Shown one piece after another: positions 18,130 through 26,952 of a DNA stretch of 64,000 nucleotides. The notes beneath the pieces were generated by a model that saw only the letters and a program-made list of their open reading frames with translations, was not told the origin of the DNA and made no database searches. Both the position numbers and the translations under genes were made by a program. Numbering within the stretch: position 1 is the stretch's first letter; the number at the start of each line of letters is the position of its first letter. Origin of the DNA: Herbaspirillum sp. ASV7 (GTDB lineage Bacteria > Pseudomonadota > Gammaproteobacteria > Burkholderiales > Burkholderiaceae_D); NCBI RefSeq assembly GCF_016429215.1, contig NZ_JAELUH010000007.1:1-64000 (forward strand), given 5' to 3'.

Positions 18130-18938
18130 ATCCCGCCGCCCACGCCGAGCTGGGGATCTGGCCGGTGCGCGCTGAAGCCGCGCCCCTGGCCATGCACCTG
18201 CAGGACAGGCTGGGCGGTGAGCTGTATCAACCCTGGCTCCAGGCCGATGCGGCGCTGTCGCAGCGCCAGCAGTTCGCGTTGGCCTACCGCCGCCATCGGC
18301 AGTGGATCATGCTGGGGGCCACCGGCATCGCGGTGCGCTTTCTCGATGGCCTGCCGCAGGACAAGCACAGCGACCCCGCCGTGGTGGTGGTCGATGAAGC
18401 GGCGCGGTTTGCCATCGCCTTGCTGGCCGGCCATGAGGGCGGCGCCAACAGCCTGGCCTATCGGGTGGCGCAACTGACCGGTGCGCAAGCGGTGGTCACC
18501 ACCGCCACCGAGGCGGTCAAGCCGCTGGTCCTGGGCATCGGCTGCCGCAAGCTGGCCTCGGCCGAGCAGATTGCCACGGCGGTGACACAGGCGCTGGCGC
18601 AATGCGAAGGCGCCACATTGGCCCAGGTGCGCGAAGTGGCCACCATCGATCTCAAGGCCAGTGAGCCGGGCCTGCTGGCCTTCTGCGCCATGCATGGCCT
18701 GCCGTTGCGGGTGATCGCCCGCGAGCAGATCGCCCAGCGTGCCTGGGTCGGCAAGCCTTCGGACTGGGTACGCCAGAACGTGGGGGTGGAGGGCGTGTGC
18801 GAACCGGCAGCCCTGATTGCCAGTCCGCGCGGACGCCTGCTGCTGGGCAAGACCGCGCTGGATGGCGTGACGGTGGCCATCGTGGACGATGGTGAGGGCT
18901 GGCGTGGTTTCATTGAGAATTTGCTTGACCCAGCTTAG
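18126..18938 (+). CDS. cbiG: Cobalt-precorrin-5A hydrolase CbiG
   Basis: A 270-residue protein with the CbiG N-terminal hallmark DPAVVVVDEAARFAIALLAGHEGGANSLA (approximately residues 80-110, given here in short: DPAVVVVDE ... GHEGGAN) and the C-terminal CbiG domain (GIGCRKLAS, VATIDLKASEPGLLA, VCEPAALIAS). The enzyme opens the delta-lactone of cobalt-precorrin-5A and releases acetaldehyde, a step specific to the cobalt-early (anaerobic-type) pathway. The linker between the domains is short compared with longer homologues. The gene ends just before a long inverted repeat (18953-19035), the only real gap in the cobalamin series. Confidence 0.92.
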   Translation: MNPAAHAELGIWPVRAEAAPLAMHLQDRLGGELYQPWLQADAALSQRQQFALAYRRHRQWIMLGATGIAVRFLDGLPQDKHSDPAVVVVDEAARFAIALLAGHEGGANSLAYRVAQLTGAQAVVTTATEAVKPLVLGIGCRKLASAEQIATAVTQALAQCEGATLAQVREVATIDLKASEPGLLAFCAMHGLPLRVIAREQIAQRAWVGKPSDWVRQNVGVEGVCEPAALIASPRGRLLLGKTALDGVTVAIVDDGEGWRGFIENLLDPA

Positions 18939-18952
18939 GGATGAATTCAATA

Positions 18953-19035
18953 CCGTTCGGACTGAGTAGGCCCTGCAGGGCCGTATCGAAGGCGCACCTT
19001 CGATACGCGGCTTCGCCGCTACTCAGTCCGAACGG
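18953..19035. repeat. Intergenic inverted repeat, copy R1
   Basis: Perfect 17-bp outer arms (CCGTTCGGACTGAGTAG at 18953-18969 and its complement at 19019-19035) enclose a second inverted repeat, CGTATCGAAGG ... CCTTCGATACG. The RNA would fold into a long hairpin without a T run, so it is not a classical terminator. Related copies lie at 40597-40713 and 45574-45704. Confidence 0.92.
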
Positions 19036-19083
19036 GCATGAGAAGTTTTGGTAGTCGTCGCTCAATTTTTGCAGGAAAACAGG

Positions 19084-20643
19084 ATGGAAGCAGTCAACAA
19101 CAAAGGTGTATTGAATCTGGTCTCGGTCGGTCCCGGCTTCGAGGAGATGATCATCCCCCGCGCCATCGCCGCCTTGCGCGATAGCGAGGTGATCGTGGCC
19201 TACGAGCTGTACCTGCGCTGGATCGCGCCGCACATCGAAGGCAAGGAGATCCATACGCCGCCGCTGACGCAGGAGCGTGAACGCGCCTTGCTGGCCATCG
19301 AACACGCCCGCGCCGGGCGCCGCGTGGCGCTGATCTCCAGCGGTGACATCGGCATCTACGCCATGGCCGCGCTGGCCTTCGACGACATGCGCGAGGACGA
19401 CAGCTATGAGGTCAACGTCATCCCCGGCGTCACCTCGGCCAATGCCTGCGCCTCCTTGCTGGGCTCGCCGCTGTCGCATGACTTCGCCACGCTGTCGCTG
19501 TCGAACCTGCTGTGCCCGTGGTCGTGGATCGAGCAGCGCGCCAGCCACATCGCCCAGGCCGACCTGGCCTGCGTGCTCTACAACGTGCAAAGCGCCGGCC
19601 GCCAGGAAGGCGTCTACCGCATCCTGCAACTGATGCTGCAACACAAGGCCCCGCACACCCTGTGCGGCGTGGTGCGCAATGCCTATCGGCCAGGCCAGCA
19701 GGTTTCCATCCATCGCCTGGACGAATTGCCGGGCCTGCAGTTCGACATGCTGACCTCGATCGTCATCGGCAACCGCTTCACCCAGCGCAAGCGCGACTGG
19801 ATCTTTACCCCGCGCGGCTACAACGACTGGAGCGAAGAGTCGCAGGCGCAGGAAGTGGCGCAACTGCCGCAGCAGGCGGTGTGGGTCTTCTCCGGCACCA
19901 GCGACGGCAATGCACTGGCAGCGCAGCTGGCGGGGCAGGGGCGCAGCGTGGTGGTCTCGGCGGCCACCGGCTATGGGGGCGAACTGGCGCGCGAAGATTG
20001 TCCCGGGGCCGTCGTCTGGGCCGGCCGCCAGGGCGTGGAAGCCCGCCGCCAGGCCCTGCGCGACAGCCAGGCCCAGGTGCTGGTGGACGCCACCCATCCC
20101 TATGCCGCCCAGATGTCGCAGCAATTGATGACGCTGTCGCAGGAGCTGGGTATTCCCTACCTGCGCTACGAGCGCCCTGGTGAGCTGGCCGCCGATGATC
20201 CGGATAGCTGCGCCGACATGGACGAGGCGGCCCGCAAGGCGGTGGAAGGCGGCAGTCGCATCTTCCTCGCCACCGGATCCAAGGACCTGGGCAGCTTCCT
20301 GCAGGCGCCGGGCGCATCGGATCGCCAATGGTTCGCCCGTGTCACGGCCGATCCCGACTTCATCCGCCGTGCGCTGGAGCTGGGCCTGCCGCGCGCCCAC
20401 CTGTGCGCGATGCAGGGGCCGTTCTCGCAAGCCTTCAACGAAGCCCTGTGGCGTGACTGGGGCATCGACTGCGTGGTCACCAAGGATTCCGGCGAGGCCG
20501 GCGGCTACCGCGCCAAGGTGGAGGCCGCGCGCGCGCTGGGCATCCGTCTGTTGACGGTGCGCCGCCCGACACTGGACTACCCGCAGGTGGCCCATGATTT
20601 CGACGACGTGCAGGCGCGTCTGGCGCGGCTGCTGGGGGCATGA
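19084..20643 (+). CDS. cobJ-cobK: Fusion: precorrin-3B C17-methyltransferase (CobJ/CbiH) - precorrin-6A reductase (CobK/CbiJ)
   Basis: A 519-residue bifunctional enzyme. Residues ~1-255 are a CobJ/CbiH methylase (VSVGPGFEEMIIPRA, ALISSGDIGIYAMA, IPGVTSANACASLLG), which methylates C17 and drives ring contraction. Residues ~270-519 are a CobK/CbiJ reductase (VWVFSGTSDGNALAAQLA, VDATHPYAAQMS, PYLRYERP, FLATGSKDLGSF, TKDSGEAGGYRAKVEAA). ATG 19084 with AGGAAAACAGG upstream is chosen; the open frame begins 36 bases earlier inside the region after repeat R1. It is followed with a 4-base overlap by cobW. Confidence 0.95.
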   Translation: MEAVNNKGVLNLVSVGPGFEEMIIPRAIAALRDSEVIVAYELYLRWIAPHIEGKEIHTPPLTQERERALLAIEHARAGRRVALISSGDIGIYAMAALAFDDMREDDSYEVNVIPGVTSANACASLLGSPLSHDFATLSLSNLLCPWSWIEQRASHIAQADLACVLYNVQSAGRQEGVYRILQLMLQHKAPHTLCGVVRNAYRPGQQVSIHRLDELPGLQFDMLTSIVIGNRFTQRKRDWIFTPRGYNDWSEESQAQEVAQLPQQAVWVFSGTSDGNALAAQLAGQGRSVVVSAATGYGGELAREDCPGAVVWAGRQGVEARRQALRDSQAQVLVDATHPYAAQMSQQLMTLSQELGIPYLRYERPGELAADDPDSCADMDEAARKAVEGGSRIFLATGSKDLGSFLQAPGASDRQWFARVTADPDFIRRALELGLPRAHLCAMQGPFSQAFNEALWRDWGIDCVVTKDSGEAGGYRAKVEAARALGIRLLTVRRPTLDYPQVAHDFDDVQARLARLLGA

Positions 20644-21779
20644 GCATGTCCAGTACTACCGCCGGCCTGCCGCCATCACTGCCGCCGATCCTGGTGACGG
20701 TGGTCACCGGTTTCCTGGGGGCCGGCAAGACCACGCTGCTGCGCGGCCTGGTGCAACGTCGCCAGTCGCGCCGCCTGGCGCTGCTGATCAATGAATTTGG
20801 CGAGGTCGCCATCGACGGCGACCTGCTGCGCGCCGATGGCGATGCGCAAGGCCAGGTGCAGATCCAGGATTTCGCCCATGGCCTGATCGCCTATGGCGAC
20901 GACGAGCAGTTCGTGCCGGCCATGCTGGCGCTGGCGGCCCGGCGCGCGCAGATCGATCATGTGTTGATCGAAACCTCCGGGCTGGCCTTGCCCAGCGCGG
21001 TGATGGAAGTGCTGCAGTCGGACGCGCTGGCGCCGCATTTCGTGCTCGACGCCACCCTGGCCGTGGTCGATACGCCGCTGCTGCTGGAGCAGGCCTTCGC
21101 CAGCGGCGACGCGACGCAGGCGGCCACCGCAGGGCTGTTCCGCCAGCAGCTCGCATGCGCCGACGTGGTGGTCCTGAACAAGATCGATGGCCTGGAGGAG
21201 GCCGCCTTGCTACAGGCCGAAGAAGCCGTGCGGGCGCTGGCGCCCAATGTGCGCTTCCTGGAGCTGGCCTATGGCGCCAGGCTGGATATCCGCCTGGCGC
21301 TGGGCTTGCGGCTGCATCAGGCGGGCGCCGCCGTGCATCACCATTACACCCCGGTGACCATGCCCGGCGAGCGTGCCGTGGTGCCCGCCGATCAGCAGCG
21401 CTTCAACGGCCATGCACATTCTGGCCTGGGTGCGCATAGCCACGGCCTGTCCACGCACAAGCATTTCCACGAACAGGATCCGGGCTGGCAATCGTTCACC
21501 TTGCGCTGCAAGTCGCCCCAGCAGCCCGAGGTGGTGCGCGCTGCCGTGGCTGCGGTCGCGTTGGCCGAACCTATCCTGCGGGCCAAGGGCTTCGTGGCTA
21601 CCGAGGGCGCGCCGGCACGGCTGCTGCAGGGCGTGCGTGCCCGCGTGGTGATGGCCCAGGCCAGTGACGCCGCACAGAGCGCCCGCGAGCGTTCCGAGCT
21701 GGTCTTCATCGGCTACCATCCCAGCCGCGCCCGGGTGGCCCGGCTGCTCAGCGAATTGACTGCCACCGAGTGGAAGTAA
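20640..21779 (+). CDS. cobW: CobW-like G3E GTPase lacking the CxCC metal motif
   Basis: A 379-residue G3E-family GTPase (COG0523) with Walker A GFLGAGKTTL (24-33), NEFGEVAIDG, ETSGLALPSA and the NKID guanine motif; CobW proteins are thought to chaperone cobalt to cobalamin synthesis. Between the first two motifs, where nearly all family members have GCxCC, the sequence reads GLIAY (residues 81-85), so all three Cys ligands are replaced while flanking residues still align. A His-rich stretch (HAHSGLGAHSHGLSTHKHFH, about residues 261-280) may take over metal binding. A start at ATG 20646 is also possible. Confidence 0.88.
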   Translation: MSMSSTTAGLPPSLPPILVTVVTGFLGAGKTTLLRGLVQRRQSRRLALLINEFGEVAIDGDLLRADGDAQGQVQIQDFAHGLIAYGDDEQFVPAMLALAARRAQIDHVLIETSGLALPSAVMEVLQSDALAPHFVLDATLAVVDTPLLLEQAFASGDATQAATAGLFRQQLACADVVVLNKIDGLEEAALLQAEEAVRALAPNVRFLELAYGARLDIRLALGLRLHQAGAAVHHHYTPVTMPGERAVVPADQQRFNGHAHSGLGAHSHGLSTHKHFHEQDPGWQSFTLRCKSPQQPEVVRAAVAAVALAEPILRAKGFVATEGAPARLLQGVRARVVMAQASDAAQSARERSELVFIGYHPSRARVARLLSELTATEWK

Positions 21780-21801
21780 TCCTCCAGAAAGACACCGAAC
21801 C

Positions 21802-22404
21802 GTGAAAACCGATCCCGAATCGCACAAGCGCATGACCCAGCGTCACAAGGAAGGCTTCGAAAAGAAGAAGGCCGCCGCCCAGCAGGAAAAGGGTCTGCTG
21901 ATCGTCAACACCGGCAACGGCAAGGGCAAGTCCAGCGCCGCCTTCGGCATGGGCATGCGCATCCTCGGCCACGGCATGAAGCTGGGCGTGGTGCAGTTCA
22001 TCAAGGGCGCGCTCTACAGCGCCGAGCGTGATTTCCTGGGTGGTCACGACCGCTGCGACTTCCATGTCGTCGGCGAAGGCTATACCTGGGATACCCAGGA
22101 CCGCGAAGCCGACATGCGCACCGCCGCGCGCGGCTGGACCGAGGCGGTGCGGATGATCAACGATCCCTCCTACGACATGGTGATCCTGGATGAGCTCAAC
22201 ATCGTGCTGAAGTACCAGTACCTCGACCTGGAGGAGGTACTGCGCACCTTCGCCGGCCGCCGCGAGATGCTGCACATCGTCGTCACCGGTCGCCATGCGC
22301 CGGAAGCGCTGATCGAACAGGCCGACCTGGTCAGCGAGATGCGCCCCATCAAGCATCCCTACAAGGAGCAGGGCGTGAAGGCGCAGAAAGGCGTGGAATT
22401 CTGA
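21802..22404 (+). CDS. cobO: Cob(I)yrinic acid a,c-diamide adenosyltransferase (CobO/BtuR type)
   Basis: A 200-residue ATP:corrinoid adenosyltransferase of the BtuR/CobO/CobP family, which attaches the 5'-deoxyadenosyl ligand to Co(I) corrinoids. It has the P-loop NTGNGKGKSSAAFG, VVQFIKGA, DMVILDELN and the C-terminal DLVSEMRPIKHPY. The start is a GTG at 21802; the preserved Lys/His-rich helix HKRMTQRHKEGFEKKK before the P-loop is typical of the family and would be lost with the ATG at 21832. Located 22 bases after cobW and overlapping cobB by one base. Confidence 0.94.
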   Translation: MKTDPESHKRMTQRHKEGFEKKKAAAQQEKGLLIVNTGNGKGKSSAAFGMGMRILGHGMKLGVVQFIKGALYSAERDFLGGHDRCDFHVVGEGYTWDTQDREADMRTAARGWTEAVRMINDPSYDMVILDELNIVLKYQYLDLEEVLRTFAGRREMLHIVVTGRHAPEALIEQADLVSEMRPIKHPYKEQGVKAQKGVEF

Positions 22405-23738
22405 TGGACGCCAACCGTAACGCCTGCCCGGCGCTGTTCATCTCGGCGCCTGCCTCGGGCCACGGCAAGACCACCATCACTGCGGCGCTGGCGCGCATGT
22501 TCCGGCGTCAGGGCAAGCGGGTGCGGGTCTTCAAGACCGGTCCCGACTTCCTCGACCCGCTGGTGCTGGAACAGGCCAGCGGCCAGCCCGTGACCAACCT
22601 GGACCTGTGGATGGGCGGCGAAGACCATTGCCGTCGCCAGGTCGCCCTGGCGGCCAGCCAGTCCGATGTGCTGCTGGTGGAGGGCGTCATGGGCCTCTAC
22701 GACGGCGACCCCAGCAGCGCCGACCTGGCGCAGTTGCTGGGCATCCCCGTGATCGCCGTGATCAATGCGCGCGGCATGGGGCAGACCGTGGGGGCGCTGG
22801 CGCAGGGCCTGATGGCCTATCGTCCCGAACTGAAATTTGCCGGCGTGCTGGCCAATGGCGTGGCCAGTCCCCGCCATGCGCAGATGCTGCGCCAGGGCCT
22901 GGCCAATGCCCGTCCTGCCGTGCCGCTGTTGTCCGGCCTGCAGCGCGACATGCAGTTTGCCCTGCCCGAGCGTCACCTGGGCCTGGTGGCCGCGCCCGAG
23001 ATCGCCGATCTCGATGCCCGCCTGGATGCCGTGGCCGAGCGCATGGCCAGTACCGCGCTGGCCAACCTGCCGGCAGCGGTGGAGTTTGGCGTACCGCCGC
23101 CTGAGCGTGCCTTCCCGCGCCTGCTGGAGGGCCGGACCATCGCCGTGGCGCGCGACCTGGCGTTCTCCTTCATCTACACCGCCAATATCGAACTGTTGCA
23201 GCAGATGGGCGCGCAGGTGGTGTTCTTCTCGCCCCTGGCCGACGAGGCCTTGCCGGCCTGTGACGCCGTCTGGCTGCCGGGCGGCTACCCCGAGCTGTAC
23301 CTGGCGCGGTTGCAAGCGGCGCAACGCATCCAGTCCGACCTGCGTGCCCACGCCGAGGCCGGCCGGGCGCTCTATGCGGAATGCGGCGGCATGCTGTTCC
23401 TACTGGAGACCATCGTCGGACAGGATGGCGAGAGCGGTCAGATGTGCGGCATCCTGCCGGGCCAGGCCACGGTACAGAAGCGGCTGCAGGGCCTGGGCTA
23501 CCAGACCCTGTCGCTGAACCTGCCCGGCGCCGTGGGCGAACACCTGCGCTGCCACACCTTCCACTATTCGCGCGCGGTGGTCGGCGCGCCCTTCGTGGGA
23601 CGGGGCGAGCGCCTCTTCGATTCGTCCGAGGGTGAGGTGGTCTATCGTCGCGGCCAGGTCACGGCCAGTTACCTGCATGCCTATTTCCGCTCCGCGCCGC
23701 GCACGGTGGCAGCGCTGTTCGGAGGGCGCCAGGCATGA
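22404..23738 (+). CDS. cobB: Cobyrinic acid a,c-diamide synthase (CobB/CbiA)
   Basis: A 444-residue ATP- and glutamine-dependent amidase that converts the a- and c-carboxylates of cobyrinate to amides. The N-terminal dethiobiotin-synthetase-like half has ISAPASGHGKTTIT, FKTGPDFLDP and VEGVMGLYDGDPSS; the C-terminal class I glutamine amidotransferase half has LPGGYPELY and the nucleophile motif YAECGGMLFL. Both halves are complete and the length matches CbiA. Start ATG overlaps the cobO stop (TGATG) and the end overlaps bluB by 4 bases. Confidence 0.96.
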   Translation: MDANRNACPALFISAPASGHGKTTITAALARMFRRQGKRVRVFKTGPDFLDPLVLEQASGQPVTNLDLWMGGEDHCRRQVALAASQSDVLLVEGVMGLYDGDPSSADLAQLLGIPVIAVINARGMGQTVGALAQGLMAYRPELKFAGVLANGVASPRHAQMLRQGLANARPAVPLLSGLQRDMQFALPERHLGLVAAPEIADLDARLDAVAERMASTALANLPAAVEFGVPPPERAFPRLLEGRTIAVARDLAFSFIYTANIELLQQMGAQVVFFSPLADEALPACDAVWLPGGYPELYLARLQAAQRIQSDLRAHAEAGRALYAECGGMLFLLETIVGQDGESGQMCGILPGQATVQKRLQGLGYQTLSLNLPGAVGEHLRCHTFHYSRAVVGAPFVGRGERLFDSSEGEVVYRRGQVTASYLHAYFRSAPRTVAALFGGRQA

Positions 23739-24406
23739 GCCCGGAACTGCCGCACCGTTATCCGCAGGCGCAGATCGATGCGCTCTATCGCGCCATCCGC
23801 GAGCGTCGCGACATGCGCCACTTCCTGCCGGACGCGGTCGATCCGGCCCTGCTGGAACGGCTGCTGCAGGCCGCGCACCACGCCCCCAGCGTGGGCTTCA
23901 TGCAGCCCTGGCGCTTCCTGCGCATCAGCGACCGGGCACTGCGGCAACGCATCCATGCGCTGGTTGACCAGGAGCGCATCGCCACGGCCGAGGCCCTGGG
24001 CCAGCGTGAGGACGAATTCATGCGCCTGAAGGTCGAAGGCATCCTCGATTGCGGCGAGGTGCTGGTGGCCGCCTTGATGGACCGGCGCGAGCCGCACGTC
24101 TTCGGCCGTCGCACCATGCCGCAGATGGACCTGGCCTCGCTGGCCTGTGCCTTGCAGAACATGTGGCTGGCCGCCCGCGCAGAAGGGCTGGGCATGGGTT
24201 GGGTGTCGCTGTTCGATCCGGTGGCGCTGGCGCAGTTGCTGGGCATGCCGATCGGTGCCGAACCGGTGGCGGTGCTGTGCCTGGGCCATGTGCCAGCCTT
24301 CTATGACAAGCCGATGCTGGAGCAGCAGCAGTGGGCCACGCGCCGCGCACTGGATGAACTGGTATTCGAAAATCACTGGCCAGATGGAGAGGGCACAAGC
24401 ACATGA
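23735..24406 (+). CDS. bluB: 5,6-dimethylbenzimidazole synthase BluB
   Basis: A 223-residue nitroreductase-fold enzyme that cleaves reduced FMN with oxygen to make the lower ligand DMB. Typical BluB features: RRDMRHFLPDAVDP, LQAAHHAPSVGFMQPWRFL (flavin-binding loop with Ser-Val-Gly-Phe), and GMGWVSLFDP. It needs O2, so this species can make true cobalamin aerobically even though the ring-contraction genes are of the anaerobic type. It sits between cobB and cobU with 4-base overlaps on both sides. Confidence 0.95.
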   Translation: MSPELPHRYPQAQIDALYRAIRERRDMRHFLPDAVDPALLERLLQAAHHAPSVGFMQPWRFLRISDRALRQRIHALVDQERIATAEALGQREDEFMRLKVEGILDCGEVLVAALMDRREPHVFGRRTMPQMDLASLACALQNMWLAARAEGLGMGWVSLFDPVALAQLLGMPIGAEPVAVLCLGHVPAFYDKPMLEQQQWATRRALDELVFENHWPDGEGTST

Positions 24407-25008
24407 GCACACCGGTCACAGTACGTAGCCTGGTCTTTGGCGGCGCGCGTTCGGGCAAGAGTGCGCACGCCGAACGACTGGCCCTGCAGGCTGCGCAGGA
24501 AGGCGCCGGCGAGATCGTCTACATCGCCACCGCCAGTCGCAGCGCCGCGCGCGACGACGCCGAGATGCAGCAGCGCATCGCCCATCACCAGCAGCGTCGT
24601 CTCGATCTGGGCGGCGCATGGCGCACGGTGGAGGCGCCGCTGGCGCTGGGTGCGGCACTGCGCACTCATGGCAGTGCCGGCAATGTGGTGCTGGTCGATT
24701 GCCTCACGGTGTGGCTGGCCAACCTGCTCTTTGCCGAGGGCATCGACTTTCCTGAGGTGGGACCGATCGATCCGCCGGCCGCCTTCGTACAGCAACGGGC
24801 CGACTTCCTGGATGCCTTGCGGGACGCACCGGGCACGGTGATCCTGGTCTCCAATGAGGTGGGCATGGGCATCGTGCCGCAGGGGGCCATCTCGCGCTGG
24901 TTCGTCGACGAGGCCGGACGCCTCAACCAGGCCGTGGCTGCGATCTGCGAGCGCGTGCAATGGGTGGCGGCGGGCTTGCCGCTCAGTTTCAAGGAGCCGG
25001 CATGCTGA
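24403..25008 (+). CDS. cobU: Adenosylcobinamide kinase / adenosylcobinamide-phosphate guanylyltransferase
   Basis: A 201-residue CobU/CobP enzyme that phosphorylates adenosylcobinamide and then forms the GDP derivative. P-loop FGGARSGKSAHAE, RIAHHQQRR with the His that carries GMP, VDCLTVWLANLL and VSNEVGMGIVP are all present. Length agrees with the family. It overlaps bluB by 4 and cbiB by 7 bases. Confidence 0.96.
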   Translation: MSTPVTVRSLVFGGARSGKSAHAERLALQAAQEGAGEIVYIATASRSAARDDAEMQQRIAHHQQRRLDLGGAWRTVEAPLALGAALRTHGSAGNVVLVDCLTVWLANLLFAEGIDFPEVGPIDPPAAFVQQRADFLDALRDAPGTVILVSNEVGMGIVPQGAISRWFVDEAGRLNQAVAAICERVQWVAAGLPLSFKEPAC

Positions 25009-25949
25009 GCGGCCTGTCCTGGCCCTGGCTGGCCGTATTGATGGCACTGGGCATCGCCAACGATCTGATGCTGGGCGAGGCGCGCCAATGGCATCCGCTG
25101 GTCGGCTTCGGCAACCTGGCCAAGCGCATCGAAGCGGCGCTCAATCGCGCGCCGGGCCTGCGCCTGCGCGGCGTGCTGGCCTGGACGCTGGCGGTGGTGC
25201 CGGCCGTGCTGGCGGCGGCCTGGCTGATCGCATTGTGCCCCTGGTGGCTGGCCGCCTTGCTGCATGCGGGCCTGCTGTACTTCTGCATCGGCCTGCGCAG
25301 CCTGCGCGAGCATACCCTGCCGATCGCCCGTGCGCTGGCCGTCGCCGACCTGGCGACGGCACGCCGCCTGACCTCCTATATCGTCAGCCGCGACACCCGC
25401 CAGTCCAGCGAGGAAGAACTGGCCAAGGCCGGCGTGGAGTCGCTGCTGGAGAACGGCAACGATGCCGTCTTCGGCACCCTGTTCTGGTTCCTGGTGGCCG
25501 GTGGGCCGGGGGCCTTGTTGTTCCGCCTGTCCAATACGCTCGACGCCATGTGGGGCTACCGCAACGAGCGTTTTTATTATTTCGGCTGGGCGGCAGCGCG
25601 CATCGATGATGCGCTGAACTGGTGCCCGGCACGCCTGACCGCCTTGTCCTATGCCTGGCTGGGCCAGCGCCAACTGGCCCTGGCCTGCTGGAAAGAACAG
25701 GCCCCCGCCTGGAGCAGCCCCAACGCCGGACCGGTGATGGCGGCCGGCGCCGGTGCGCTGGGGCTGGCCCTGGGCGGCGCGGCTATCTATGACGGCGAGG
25801 TAGAACAGCGCCCGCCACTGGGGCGCGGCGATCCTCCACAGGGCGCCGATATCGTGCGTGCCTGGCGGCTGGTGGCGATGACCACCGCACTCTGGATGGC
25901 GGTGGTATGCGCCGTGGCCTTGCTCTGCCTGGGAGGCCTCCATGCTTGA
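25002..25949 (+). CDS. cbiB: Adenosylcobinamide-phosphate synthase CbiB/CobD
   Basis: A 315-residue inner-membrane protein with four or five hydrophobic segments that joins the aminopropanol (phosphate) arm to adenosylcobyric acid. Family motifs: LMLGEARQWHPLVGFGN, SRDTRQSSEEELAKAGVESLLENGNDAVF (in part), RLSNTLDAMWGYRNERF and NWCPARLTAL. ATG 25002 is preceded by AAGGAG at 5-base spacing; the frame open from 24960 is too early and lacks an SD. Overlaps the following cobC by 8 bases. Confidence 0.94.
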   Translation: MLSGLSWPWLAVLMALGIANDLMLGEARQWHPLVGFGNLAKRIEAALNRAPGLRLRGVLAWTLAVVPAVLAAAWLIALCPWWLAALLHAGLLYFCIGLRSLREHTLPIARALAVADLATARRLTSYIVSRDTRQSSEEELAKAGVESLLENGNDAVFGTLFWFLVAGGPGALLFRLSNTLDAMWGYRNERFYYFGWAAARIDDALNWCPARLTALSYAWLGQRQLALACWKEQAPAWSSPNAGPVMAAGAGALGLALGGAAIYDGEVEQRPPLGRGDPPQGADIVRAWRLVAMTTALWMAVVCAVALLCLGGLHA

Positions 25950-26952
25950 ACATGGCGGCAACCTCAACGACGCCGCACGTCACTACGGCCGGCCGCGCAG
26001 CGACTGGCTGGACCTGTCGACCGGCATCAATCCGCTGCCCTATCCGGCGCCGGCACCGGCCATGGACGCCTGGCACCGCCTGCCCGAACCCTGCGCTGCA
26101 CTGGAAGGTGCAGCCTGCGATTACTACGGTGCGCCGCGCATGCTGGCCGTGGCTGGCACGCAGGCGGCCATCCAGGCCTTGCCGCAGTTGCGGCTGCGCC
26201 AGGACGGCCGGCCCGCACGCGTGGTCGTGGCCGCGCCCATCTATGCCGAGCATGCCCATTGCTGGCAGCGTAGCGGCCACCTGGTTCGCGAAGTGCCTTA
26301 TGCGGCGCTGGACGAGGAGGTCCAGGCCCAGCGCTGCGAGGTGCTGGTGCTGTGCAATCCCAACAATCCCACCGGTGCACTGGTGGCGCCGGAACAATTG
26401 CTGCGCTGGGCCCGGCAGCTGGCCGCACGCGGCGGCTGGCTGGTGGTCGACGAGGCCTTTGGCGACACCGTGGCCGCCCATAGCGTGGCCGCCCACAGTG
26501 CCGAGCCCGGCCTGATCGTGCTACGTTCGGTGGGCAAGTTCTTCGGCCTGGCGGGCCTGCGCCTGGGCTTCGTGGCAACGGCATCCACGCTGCTGGATGA
26601 ATTGGCCGACTGGCTGGGCCCCTGGACCATCAGCGGCCCGGCCCAGCAGATCGGTACGGCCGCCTTGCGTGACCGCCACTGGCAGGAGCGCACCCTGGCG
26701 CGTCTGCTGGCCGATGGCGAGCGCCTGCATGTGCTGTTGCAGCGGCACGGTATTGCGGCGTCGGGCACTGCGCTGTTCCAGTGGTGGCCCGAACCACGGG
26801 CCGCCGAGTTCCATGCCGCCCTGGCCAGCCAAGGTGTGTGGGTGCGCCTGTTCACGCGCGGAGCGGGCGGCATCCGTATCGGCCTGCCGCCCGGTGAGTC
26901 TGGCTGGCAGCGGCTGGACGCCGCATTGAGCTGTTGGAGGGCACATGGCTGA
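25942..26952 (+). CDS. cobC: Threonine-phosphate decarboxylase (CobC/CobD type)
   Basis: A 336-residue PLP enzyme of the aminotransferase fold. It produces (R)-1-amino-2-propanol phosphate, the linker of the nucleotide loop. [35 protein letters not shown] and the PLP-lysine context [15 protein letters not shown] are diagnostic. A short in-frame duplication ([10 protein letters not shown], near 26466-26495) is visible and is probably neutral. It overlaps cbiB and cobQ by 8 bases each. Confidence 0.93.
   Translation: MLEHGGNLNDAARHYGRPRSDWLDLSTGINPLPYPAPAPAMDAWHRLPEPCAALEGAACDYYGAPRMLAVAGTQAAIQALPQLRLRQDGRPARVVVAAPIYAEHAHCWQRSGHLVREVPYAALDEEVQAQRCEVLVLCNPNNPTGALVAPEQLLRWARQLAARGGWLVVDEAFGDTVAAHSVAAHSAEPGLIVLRSVGKFFGLAGLRLGFVATASTLLDELADWLGPWTISGPAQQIGTAALRDRHWQERTLARLLADGERLHVLLQRHGIAASGTALFQWWPEPRAAEFHAALASQGVWVRLFTRGAGGIRIGLPPGESGWQRLDAALSCWRAHG

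Noticed and set aside
18940-19083. Repeat R1 read as an intrinsic terminator splitting the cobalamin operon.
   Set aside because: The hairpin is strong but no T run follows on either strand, and the same repeat occurs inside another operon at 40597 and 45574.
20640-20646. A possible frameshift or sequencing problem explaining the missing CxCC motif in CobW.
   Set aside because: The frame before and after GLIAY is intact and the flanking residues align with family members, so three specific substitutions rather than a local frameshift are seen.
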